Shown here piece after piece: positions 54,933-64,000 of a stretch of DNA of 64,000 nucleotides. The stretch is taken from NCBI GenBank assembly GCA_013368315.1, contig JAACJM010000041.1, positions 459,026 through 523,025 of the forward strand, written 5' to 3'. Position numbers and translations under genes: made by a program. Origin of the DNA: Tetrapyrgos nigripes. Lineage: Eukaryota > Basidiomycota > Agaricomycetes > Agaricales > Campanellaceae. How positions within the stretch are numbered: the stretch's first letter is position 1; each line of letters opens with the position of its first letter. The notes under the pieces are model-generated. The model had not been told where the DNA came from. It worked only from the letters and a program-made list of their open reading frames with translations, and searched no databases.

Positions 54933-55443
54933 TGTCATGAATCGCTCCCCACCTATTCATTTCCTTTCTATTCATTTCCTTTTACTACCTACTTCCCACT
55001 CTAACCCCATAAACATCAACCATTTCCCATCATCGTCTATAGTTACCATCCCATATATCTATGACTCACACTCTTATTTCCTCCGCTTCCTATCTCCACG
55101 GACATTCTCACTGTCAATCATTCCTTATGATCCAGTACCTTCATCTATCCATATTTAACTCATTACTCTCTCACTCTTGACGTTTCCACACGATACTGTC
55201 TATTATTACTTACTCTTTCCCATCTGTTCACATTTACTTATATACCTGTGATCTTGTAACCTATTCCTTAGTTCGTTCACTTCGTCTCCGCTCCGTACTT
55301 TTACTACGCAGTGTAGAGCCTAGTCAGCTTACTTTCTCTCTATCTCTCTACTCTCTTCTCTCTTGATCAATCTATTCTCTTGTAACCGGCTTTCTCGTAT
55401 TGTGTGACTTGGGTGGTTATTGAGTGTACGACAACCTTGACAC
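54933..55443 (+). repeat. Gypsy 5' LTR
   Basis: 511 bp, starts TGTCATGAATCGCTCCCC and ends ACCTTGACA; pyrimidine-rich start. Confidence 0.95.
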
Positions 55444-56553
55444 TTGAACGAACTCCCATACACCCACCTCACAAAATCCTCCATCGCATTTATCCTTCCA
55501 TATCCTATCCTTCCCCTACGGTGCTGCAGAAGCCCATCAACTCTACCCTGTGTGAGGAGCCTCACAGGTTGGCAGGCGTGAACTACTCAAGGAGCAGTTA
55601 CACGAGGTCATCCCCCGTCTACACAGTCTCGAGACGTAATACCAGACTCGCTAAACCCGAGTAAGGTGGTCGACCGGTTCTGTAATTGAAACCAAAATCC
55701 TTCTTCACTCTGTCTACCCCACATCCCGAATTCGTATCGAACCCGCTGTAACCCCTCGTGACTACGAACGGGTTCCATTTCCCCTTCCCGTTACATCTTG
55801 CACACCGAATACTGGGTCTCTCACGGAAGAAAATACGAGCGAATCCTTGGAGCTTTGACCGACACTTTCGTTTGCACAAGACGTTGGGTGTGGAAACTTA
55901 CCAGGTGACGTAGTCTCTCAACGTTCATACATAACAGTGAAAGAGGACTTCGATACAGGAGAAACGTGGTTCAGATCAGGACCTCTATTCTTCAGAGAAA
56001 ACATCGACTACTCTCCATCACCTTCCCCCGAATACGGTCTAGCATCTTCCTTTATCCTAGGACCCAACTACCTTTCTAAAGAATTAGTGTATGACCGAGC
56101 GACGATCCGCATCTGCAGACCCGAACCTCCATGTGCCAACCGACCACACGTATTCCATCCCGCATCAAACCAAGACGCCTGCTATATCCCGAAAACGGTG
56201 ACGATCCTTGGGTTCCGTGCACTACACAACCGTGCCTGAACAGATATAACACTCAACGACTTACTACGTAGAACTCCCGAGTTGGTTACACGTTATAACC
56301 CAGCTCCAAGAACTTGCAATTCAAAAGGCACATCGAAAACCTAAAACCGAATCAGGCCAAGGAACCTCTACACCTACCAACCAACCTCCGAATCCGACCC
56401 AGTACCAGAAACCCCTCCAATAACCCATCAGAACCAAACAATCCCACTTCCCCACCTTCTCTCCCACCATTCCGTCCACCGAAGGACCATCCGTAGCCCC
56501 CGTCGTCCTCCTACACCTCCTTCTCCAAATCCATCAGACCAAACGACTCAGTC
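55444..56553 (+). other. Gypsy 5' untranslated leader
   Basis: About 1.1 kb between LTR and gag. It holds short frames but no recognised domain. The usual TGG-type primer-binding site was not seen directly after the LTR, which continues CTTGAACGAACTCCCATAC. Confidence 0.5.
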
Positions 56554-57560
56554 ATGGCTGATACACCTCCTATCGGGTCGAATGGACTTCCGAACGAGGA
56601 AGAAAACCAGACCCTTCAATGGAGAACGTAGCGAGGCAAAACGATGGCTGGCCCTATTTAATAACTATCTACGCATGAATAAAGGAAGTACCCGACTGAG
56701 GAAAGTCAGGTTTCGCTATTCCTGTCGTTCTTCACGGGAGAAAAAGGAGGAGATTGGGCAACGCAGAGATTATAGAACGAGATGAAGATGAGGAAGATGA
56801 GGACTTGGCGAGTACACCGGAGAATGGAGATGGATAACTTTGAAACAGATACGTGATAGATTCAAAAAGGACTTCAAAGCTCTCGCCTCGGAAGATGTGG
56901 CGAGAGAAGATCAAGTTTGCTAGAATGAAGGGACGGATATTAGCAGCTACAACAGCATCTTCGATACATACGGAGAAGAGTCCGAGTTCGGAGAAGCAGC
57001 GTTGTTGGAATTTATCAGGATGGACCCCCAAACTCCGAGAAGCAGTTGGAAGAACGTATCCAAAGTGGGATGACTTCGAGGAGTACAAGGAAAGAGCTGT
57101 GGAGCTTCATTTAGAATGGTTGAAGGAACGGAAAGACAAGGACGCTGGAAAACTACTTCAACGTCGAAGAGTAGTCCAGGTCCGTCTCAGGGAAGAACGG
57201 TAGCAAGCGTCAATGCGCTTATGAATATGGGACCAGGTGCTAACTCGTCTTTCACTCCATTGCCTAAACTGACACCTGATGAAAGGGACCGACTTCGAAA
57301 AGCAGGAGCATGCTTCGCATGTAGACAAACTGGACACATGAGCAACGAATGTCCGACATTCCCAGGACGTCATCTCAAAACACTTCCCGAACCTTTCCCT
57401 CTCGTGCTGTTCGAACAGCCGAAACCGCATCTTCACCACCGGTAACGGTAGCTCAGGCATCTTCATCTCGAAACACGATCAAGGAATTTCCGACATGGTT
57501 AACAGGGTTAAAGGATTAGAAGGAGAAGAAAAGGAACAAGCAACCGTCTATTTAAAAGAC
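56554..57560 (+). pseudogene. Gypsy gag with CCHC zinc knuckle, frameshifted
   Basis: Starts MADTPPIGSNGLPNEEENQT. The gag core is visible as RPFNGERSEAKRWLALFNNY in another frame, then WDDFEEYKERAVELHLEWLK. The zinc knuckle CFACRQTGHMSNEC lies at about 57310-57352. At least three frame changes. Confidence 0.85.
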
Positions 57561-57689
57561 ATTATGTCTAAATTGGATTTTTGAATCACTCCTCTGCTAC
57601 GTCGTCAGTAGGAGTAGAACAGTACACCGGACAGTTAAAGAACAATCGATATAGTGTGTTATACCCCTCTAGTGAGCGAGTCTTTCCTT

Positions 57690-59870
57690 CAGAAATAAGA
57701 ATGTCAGCAATCACTCGTAACAGACAGATACCATCAATCACACTCAAAACTGAATTAATCGGCAAAGTTACTGGCAGAAAAATCGACGCAAACGCTCTAA
57801 TAGACAGCGGTGCAGAAGGCATAATCATCAATGGCCAATTCGCACAAAAATCAACTCACCCTTCTTCCTATCAAAAACCGTTCCCAGTTCGAAACGTCGA
57901 CGGCTCCGAAAACACCATGGGATGGGTACGAGAATACACTATCCAAAATCTTCGTATCTATTCCCGAGAGGCGAGGGTACCACGAAGAAAAGGCCGAGTT
58001 CTACGTAACGGACATCGGGGATCACGATATAATCCTCGGTACCGACTGGTTGGAAGAACATAATCCAGATATAGACTGGTCGGACTCACGGTAGACATGA
58101 CTAGATGCCCAGAAACATGCATCACGCAAAACCTCCCATTCTCCATTTGAAAACTAAATCCTTGAAATCCACAGTCGTCGATCCAAGAACCCACCACAAG
58201 GATTACCAAGTCAGATGGTTAGAACCAGTTGGACAATTCAAACCAGTTGCCCAAAAATTGCAGGGCGAGCGTCGAATTCCTATTCGATCCTTCCACCGAA
58301 GTTCGGAGAACGGCGATCTTTACTGAAGATGATTGGGAGAGATACGATCCCAGAACGATGGGAACAGGACGTAATGGAAGAATTGTTGGGGAAAGAGAAA
58401 GAATAGATGAAGAGCGCAGGGACACCAAACCTGAACATCTGCGCGGGGTTCACAAAGCACAAGAACTCGCAGAGGCAGCCCAGAACGTCCAGGTCGATGT
58501 ACCTCTTAAAGATAAGATTCCTTCGCAATATCATCAGTTCCTACGAGTCTTTGACAAACAAACCTCAGAACGATTACCGAAACGTGGCGAATGGGATCAT
58601 GCTATCGAGTTAAAACCGGACTTTGAACCGCCCTGCAAAACGTACCCTTTATCCCCAAATGAACAAAAGGAACTCGATGAATTCATCAAGGAAAACTTGG
58701 AAAGGGTACATAAGACCGTCGAAGTCTCCTATGGCAAGTCCCTTCTTCTTTGTAAAAAAGAAAGACGGAAAACTACGACCAGTACAGGACTATCGTGCCC
58801 TAAACAAAGGGACCGTCAAAAACGAATACCCCTACCGCTTATATCGGAACTCGTAGACAAACTAAAGGGGCACGATATTTCCAAAATCGACCTTAGATGG
58901 GGATATAACAACGTACGTATCAAGAAGGGAGATGAATGGAAAGCGGCGTTTAAAACCAACCGCGGCCTCTTCGAACCAACGGTGATGTTTTTCGGTCTTA
59001 TGAACTCTCCAGCTACATTCCAAGCGATGATGAACACTCTATTCAAGGACCTGATCGACTCTGGAAAAGTCGTAATCTATATGGACGATATTCTCATATT
59101 CACGGAATCACTAGAAGAACATCGATACATGGTAAACAAGTATTGGCACGACTCCATGATAACGATTTATACGCTAAACCGGAAAAATGCACTTTCGAAA
59201 CCGATTCAGTGGAGTTCCTCGGCCTTATCGTTTCACATAACACATTGGCGATGGACCCAGTCAAGGTCGAGGCGTGACCAAATGGCCAATCCCACGCAAC
59301 GTCAAAGACGTACAATCATTCCTCGGCTTCGGAAACTTTTACCGTCGTTTCATACGTGATTTCTCAAAAATCGCACGACCACTGTTCGATCTCACGAAAA
59401 AGGAGCACCCATGGGAATGGTCCGAGGAAGCTCAAACGGCTTTCCAGCACTCAAAGATACGTTTACGACTTCACCAGTCCTTCTCATGCCTGATCATTCT
59501 AAACCATACCGAGTAGAAGTTGATGCGTCAGATTACGCTACAGGAGGTATCCTGCAACAACAAGGACGGATGAAAATGGCATCCGTAGCCTACCTGTCAA
59601 AAGCTTATCCGAAACTGAACGGAATTACGACATTCACGACAAAGAACTGCTAGCGATCATACGCGGACTTGAAGCCTGGCGACACTACCTGGAAGGCGGA
59701 CCACATACCATCGAAATCTTGACCGATCACGACAACCTTAGATACTTCACCACCGCTCAGAAACTCAGCCGACGACAAGCAAGAATGGCCTTGTTTCTGA
59801 CCAGATTCGACTTTACGCTCACCCACAAACCGGAAACTGAATCGAAGTGACCCACTCTCTCGGAGATCAG
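57690..59870 (+). pseudogene. Gypsy protease, reverse transcriptase and RNase H
   Basis: Protease: NALIDSGAEGIIING with intact Asp, then in another frame [75 protein letters not shown] and VIYMDDILIF with the catalytic pair intact. RNase H: YRVEVDASDYATGGILQQ. Frame changes at about 57880, 58735, 59150 and later prevent translation as one product. Confidence 0.9.
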
Positions 59871-60002
59871 ACCATAAAGAGGGGGTCGAAAACGACAACA
59901 AAGATAGGGTCTTACTTGACCCCAGGTTCTTCAGATTCGAGCGACAAGGCCAGGAACGGTAACCGCAATAGGAGATACAGAATTGAAAAGACGGATTAAG
60001 GA

Positions 60003-61440
60003 ATGTCCAAAAAGGATGCTGAAGTCGTAAGTGCGTTACAAACCATCTTTAACAACGGACCACGCGTGCTTGGCAAAAAATCTACAGGAATGGAACTACG
60101 AAGACGGAATCATCTTGTTCAGAGGGAAATCTACATCCCAAACGACCAACAACTCAGACGAGACATTGTTAAAATGCATCACGACAGCCTTACTGCAGGA
60201 CACCGGGACGATTCAAAACGTACGAACTCGTCAGTAGAGAATTCTGGTGGCCTGGTATGTCAGTATTCGTTCGTAACTATGTTGAAGGATGCGCTACCTG
60301 TCAGTTAACCAAGGCAAATAACCACCCGGCATGTACCATTAATTCCGAACGAAATACCGGAACGACCCTTTGGCACATTACAACCGACTTCATCACGGAT
60401 CTGCCAGAATGTGACGGCTTCAATGCAATTCACGTCACAGTTGACCGTTCAACAAAAACAGTTGTCATTTCTCCATGCAGAAAGATATCGATAGCGACGG
60501 AACAATTGACCTATTGTTCAACAACACTTGGCGACGATACGGCTTGTGGGACAAAATGATATCTGACCGCGGACCTCAATTCGCAAGCCAAGTAATGAAA
60601 GGGATATACGCTAAGTTAGGTATCACTTCGGCACTCAGTACAGCTTATCATCCACAAACAGATGGCGAGACAGAAAGGTTCAATCAAGAACTCGAACAAT
60701 ACCTTCGAACCTTCTGTAACTATCGCCAAGACGATTGGGTTAAATACCTACCTTACGCCGAATTTTCCACAACCCAGAATTCATTCAGCAACCGGGAAAT
60801 CGCCGTTCGAACTACTCCATGGATATCTACCCCGACTCTTCCCTTCCATCAATCCGACTTCACACGTACCAAAGTCGAAGAACGCCTCCAAACTTGGATA
60901 CTCTTCGAGAGAACTAAAAGCAAGTCTGGCACAGCGGCAGAACTGATGAAGGAACAAAAAGGACTATGACGAAGGGAAGAAGTTTAAAGTTGGGGACAAA
61001 GTGTTGCTAGACGGAAAGAATTGAAGACAACGAGGCCAAAGCTAAGTTGGCAAATCGTCGTCACGGACCGTTCGAAATCACTGACGTTATCAGTGAAGTC
61101 AATTACCGACTCAAATTACCGAATAGTGGCGCATTCATCCAGTGTTCCACGCTTCACTCCTATCGCCGTACAAAGAAACCGAAGCCCACGGAGTGAACTA
61201 TCCGGGAGAACCGGCTGAGTTACTTCCCGAAGACAATGAATACGATGTGGAAGCAATTCTAGATTCAAACCAACGAGAAACCGCCGGGGAGTACAATACC
61301 TTGTCAAATGGTTGGACTATGCTGACTCAGAGAATTCATGGGAACCGGTCAGGATTGACGAAGGTGAAGGAGATGATCGAAACCTTCCATCAACAGCATC
61401 CAAATGCGTATCGACCCAAGAACCTGATACGCCCGGAACA
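60003..61440 (+). pseudogene. Gypsy integrase with chromodomain
   Basis: Integrase zinc region YVEGCATCQLTKANNHPA; core TTDFITDLPECDGFNAIHV, LWDKMISDRGPQFASQV and AYHPQTDGETERFNQELE, showing the D-D-E residues. The C-terminal chromodomain reads EYDVEAILDS and, one frame over, VKWLDYADSENSWEP at about 61230-61335, which marks this as a chromovirus expected to target histone-marked heterochromatin. Several frameshifts. Confidence 0.9.
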
Positions 61441-61743
61441 ACGGTGCGTTCACTAGGAATCCATGGAAGACATATGGCGAAGTACCCGTGTGCTTCAAGC
61501 GAAAGCACAACTCCGAGGAGAAACACTGTTACAAACCGCTGGTATTCTATGCCCTCCTTCGCACCCACTCGGCAATCGAACTCAGACTTTTGTCATCATT
61601 CATTGATTGCATTCCCTCGTTAACGGTGTCTACTGTCAAACCTGTCTCCAACAACTATAAAAGATCCATTTCCACAACGGAGAACTACAGAACATCATCC
61701 ACCGCTACCAGTCCAAACAATCGCCCACACTCTTGTGATAACA

Positions 61744-62106
61744 ATGTCTACCACTTCCTCCACCGACACTATCGCTCATACCGCACACCCAACCAACAGG
61801 GGGCGTTGCACCTACGGAAAACGCTCAGGACGTCAATGTCGACTCTCAAAACAGCACCAAGGACCTCACAACGGATGTCAACGCTGCACGTGGGGAGGAG
61901 AGGATGGACCAGGGCGATGTAGATTGGGCAGAGGACATCGAGCTAGATGCGTAGTTCACTGGACGTCTCTACGTGCGGAACACAGAGGGAACATTGGATG
62001 GGGAGACAGCAGCATATGGGGCGCACACATCACCCTACAATATGATGATAACGACAATGGAGCCGGCTGGGGGACTGCAACCAACACGACAGAGTGGGGG
62101 ACTTAA
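61744..62106 (+). CDS. Extra Cys/His-rich ORF of the gypsy element
   Basis: Intact 120-residue frame (ATG 61744 to TAA/TAG end at 62106) between the chromodomain and the 3' LTR. Residues about 23-45 read CTYGKRSGRQCRLSKQHQGP followed by HNGC, a C-x8-C-x5-H-x3-H arrangement; then CQRCTWGGEDGPGRC and GHRARCVVHW repeat Cys/His pairs. This suggests two small zinc-binding units. It is open although the gag-pol frames around it are broken. Chromoviruses normally have nothing coding here. Function unknown; nucleic-acid binding is inference. Confidence 0.6.
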   Translation: MSTTSSTDTIAHTAHPTNRGRCTYGKRSGRQCRLSKQHQGPHNGCQRCTWGGEDGPGRCRLGRGHRARCVVHWTSLRAEHRGNIGWGDSSIWGAHITLQYDDNDNGAGWGTATNTTEWGT

Positions 62107-62267
62107 CAGACTGGAACGACCCTAGGTGGAATATTACGAATTACATGACAGGCTGGGACAGGTTAAGGGAGTGTTGGCCGAGTCAGGGAGACGTGGACAG
62201 ACGACTTCGCGAACAATGGGCGAAACACTGGAAAAGTAGCTTGACGAGCTCCGGTGAAAGCTCGTCC

Positions 62268-62281
62268 TAAAGAGGGGGTAA
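62268..62281 (+). other. Gypsy polypurine tract
   Basis: AAAGAGGGGGTAA directly before the 3' LTR. Confidence 0.75.
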
Positions 62282-62791
62282 TGTCATGAATCGCTCCCCG
62301 CCTATTCATTTCCATTCTATTCTTTTCCTTTACTACTACTTCCCACTCTAACCCCATAAACATCAACCATTTCCATCATCGTCTATAGTTACCATCCCCA
62401 TATATCTATGACTCACATCTTATTTCCTCCGCTTCCTATCTCCACGGACATTCTCACTGTCAATCATTCCTTATGATCCAGTACCTTCATCTATCCATAT
62501 TTAACTCATTACTCTCTCGCTCTTGACGTTTCCACATGATACTGTCTATTATTACTTACTCTTTCCCATCCGTTCACATTGTACTTATATACCTATGATC
62601 CTTGTAACCTATTCCTTAGTTCGTTCACTTCGTCTCCGCTCCGTACTTTTACTACGCAGTGTAGAGCCTAGTCAGCTTACTTTCTCTCTATCTCTCTACC
62701 TCTCTTCTCTCTGATCAATCTATTCTCTTGTAACCGGCTTTCTCGTATTGTGTGACTTGGGTGGTTATTGAGTGTACCGACAATCTTGACA
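62282..62791 (+). repeat. Gypsy 3' LTR
   Basis: 510 bp; partner of 54933-55443. Confidence 0.95.
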
Positions 62792-62796
62792 ATTGC

Positions 62797-62985
62797 TAAT
62801 AGGGTCAATGCTGCTCAAAATCCATTTATGGACCAGAAGTAGATGGTGATGATGCGGCAGCAGCTCAATTGAGATCAACCCTTTTTGGTGATGGCAATAT
62901 TGATGAATGCTTCAAAAAATTTCCTCTTGAGCATGACTGTAATGATTATTGTCAATGGATGGGTTTAGATGTGTTCCCAAAGTAG
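62797..62985 (+). pseudogene. Unidentified ORF, right part after gypsy insertion
   Basis: Continues NRVNAAQN from the left half; after a one-base frame change or short intron it reads SIYGPEVDGDDAAAAQLRST, LFGDGNIDECFKKFPLEHDC and ends WMGLDVFPK at 62983-62985. No family recognised. Confidence 0.5.
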
Positions 62986-64000
62986 TCCTCAACAAGTATT
63001 ATAGTGGCATGAATGTAGAAATGCATATGTATGTCAAATTGTACATAAAATGTACATAGAAAGGCTGAAAAGGGTAAAAATCCGTTCAGCCACAGGAGAA
63101 ACTGGCCATGTGGAAGTCACATGACTACCTGGCAGGCATTTTGCTCCAACTTATGTTCCGCTCTACATACTTTGATACCTTTCCCTCCACATCTGGAGAG
63201 TTCTCTATAATTTATCTACACTTCTTGGATATACTTCAGTGTGACCATACCAATTCCAAAGAGATTCCTCCAGCAGGACCAAATCTCTACATGAGTAAGG
63301 GATGGGAAATTATCCAAGGGGGCTGGGGAAAAAATTTTAAGGATATAGGGTCAGAAAATTTTTTAAGCCCTTCAGCCATTGAACCAACCAACCACATCCT
63401 TCCATATATGGTAGCATATACCCAATTTGGACACATCTCCGGCCAGATATAACTTTGCCAAACTCCGGCAGCTTACTGAGACGCTCAAGAAATTGCCAGA
63501 ACTATGTTTCCAATGAGGGAAAGTCATGTTTCTGCAATTGTCTGAGTCTCTGAGGGATATTTTCCATCAGAATCGCTAGGTCAAATTTTGGGCCTGAACC
63601 ACCCCAAATTTTCTCCACAAGAAAAATTTTTAAGGGCCCTGGGACCAAACCAACCAACCCTATATCAGTGTTGGACTTAAGGCTTAGCCCTTAAGTTAAC
63701 TTAAGCCTTAATAACCCTTAGTTTACCCTTAAGTAGATGAATGTTCTTGACATGCTACTTACACTAAAATCCTGAATTAAGTGAGTGGCCACTGAGGCAG
63801 TGTTGTGCGGTCACTGACCGGAAGTGAACGGTCACTTTGTCAAAAACTGAATGGTCAGTGAACGGTTACAAGGTCACCGAAATGAACTGACCTAGGCGAT
63901 GACCTTCGGAATTATCCGAGCGTCACTCCCAGGCTGCCGTTAGCCACTGATTCCACTATTCGTTGTAGTATTGCGTCCTCACGCATAGTGTCACTTGATG
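62986..64000. other. Gene-poor right end with repeats
   Basis: One open frame at 63108-63452 (plus) has no recognised domain. Two AAATTTTTTAAGCCC/ACCAACCAACC-type blocks recur near 63355-63395 and 63626-63660. CTTAAG-rich palindromic sequence lies at 63673-63735, and GGTCACTGACCG-like repeats at 63808-63895. Confidence 0.45.

Larger units (their letters stand above)
54928..62796 (+). mobile_element. Ty3/gypsy chromovirus LTR retrotransposon, degenerate
   Basis: A 7.86 kb element with LTRs at 54933-55443 and 62282-62791 and a perfect 5 bp target duplication ATTGC (54928-54932, 62792-62796). Order: gag with zinc knuckle, protease, reverse transcriptase, RNase H, integrase, chromodomain, then an extra Cys/His-rich ORF. 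Frame changes occur in nearly every domain, so no full polyprotein is possible. LTRs differ by roughly 18 sites and indels (about 96% identity by eye). Confidence 0.95.

Overview
The window is nuclear DNA of a filamentous fungus, most likely an agaricomycete basidiomycete. The evidence is a set of small GT-AG introns of about 50-80 nt in nearly every gene, an F-box protein of basidiomycete type, a HET-related protein, a fungal 7TM membrane protein ending, etherase-like glutathione S-transferase, chloroperoxidase/peroxygenase genes, and heavy loads of LTR retrotransposons, MITEs and a fungal integrase-core repeat family. No rRNA, tRNA or CRISPR was recognised. Exon boundaries were read by eye and were checked by phase for Apn1, the SDR, the transporter-monooxygenase, the GST, the second chloroperoxidase and the intact F-box gene.

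Layout. 1-1823 (-): Apn1 endonuclease IV, running off the left edge. 2333-2865 (+): small secreted cysteine-rich protein. 3325-4916 (-): HET-related protein lacking its front. 5240-5901: a ~660 bp near-perfect palindrome. 6768-7997 (-): NADPH reductase of the extended SDR family. 8335-9596: 1.25 kb terminal-inverted-repeat element. 10381-13827 (+): a sugar-porter-type MFS transporter that reads in frame, with no stop and no intervening ATG, into a complete FAD monooxygenase (921 aa, 12 exons). 13952-20780 (-): a Ty1/copia element with 285 bp LTRs, coding-dead. 22876-23775 (+): GST. 24094-27358: a divergent pair of chloroperoxidase/peroxygenase genes. 28124-28274: pogo-like MITE. 29194-31319 (-): F-box pseudogene. 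34450-35259: Harbinger-like element with Myb/SANT remains. 36075-38107 (+): second FAD monooxygenase, in more AT-rich surroundings. 38908-43440: gene-poor. 43942-46264 (-): intact 756 aa F-box protein, the parent-like copy of the pseudogene. 46740-48736: decayed stub of a chloroperoxidase plus a third intact chloroperoxidase. 49832-50630 (-): end of a 7TM membrane protein. 50749-51236: foldback repeat. 51699-53495 (-): decayed integrase-core ORF, flanked by a nested satellite (53677-54430). 54928-62796 (+): Ty3/gypsy chromovirus with perfect ATTGC target duplication, inserted into another ORF, carrying an extra intact Cys/His-rich ORF before its 3' LTR. 62797-64000: right half of the interrupted ORF and repeats.

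How it fits together. The host genes share an oxidative theme: three secreted heme peroxidases/peroxygenases, an etherase-like GST, an SDR reductase and two flavin monooxygenases, one of them joined to a transporter. That fits extracellular oxidation, uptake and intracellular hydroxylation or conjugation of aromatic compounds, but the link is inference from neighbourhood. The chloroperoxidase pair and the F-box gene both occur twice, in opposite order (peroxidases then F-box; F-box then peroxidases), so a segment was duplicated and then rearranged; each copy has lost a different part. The most unusual gene is the transporter-monooxygenase fusion.
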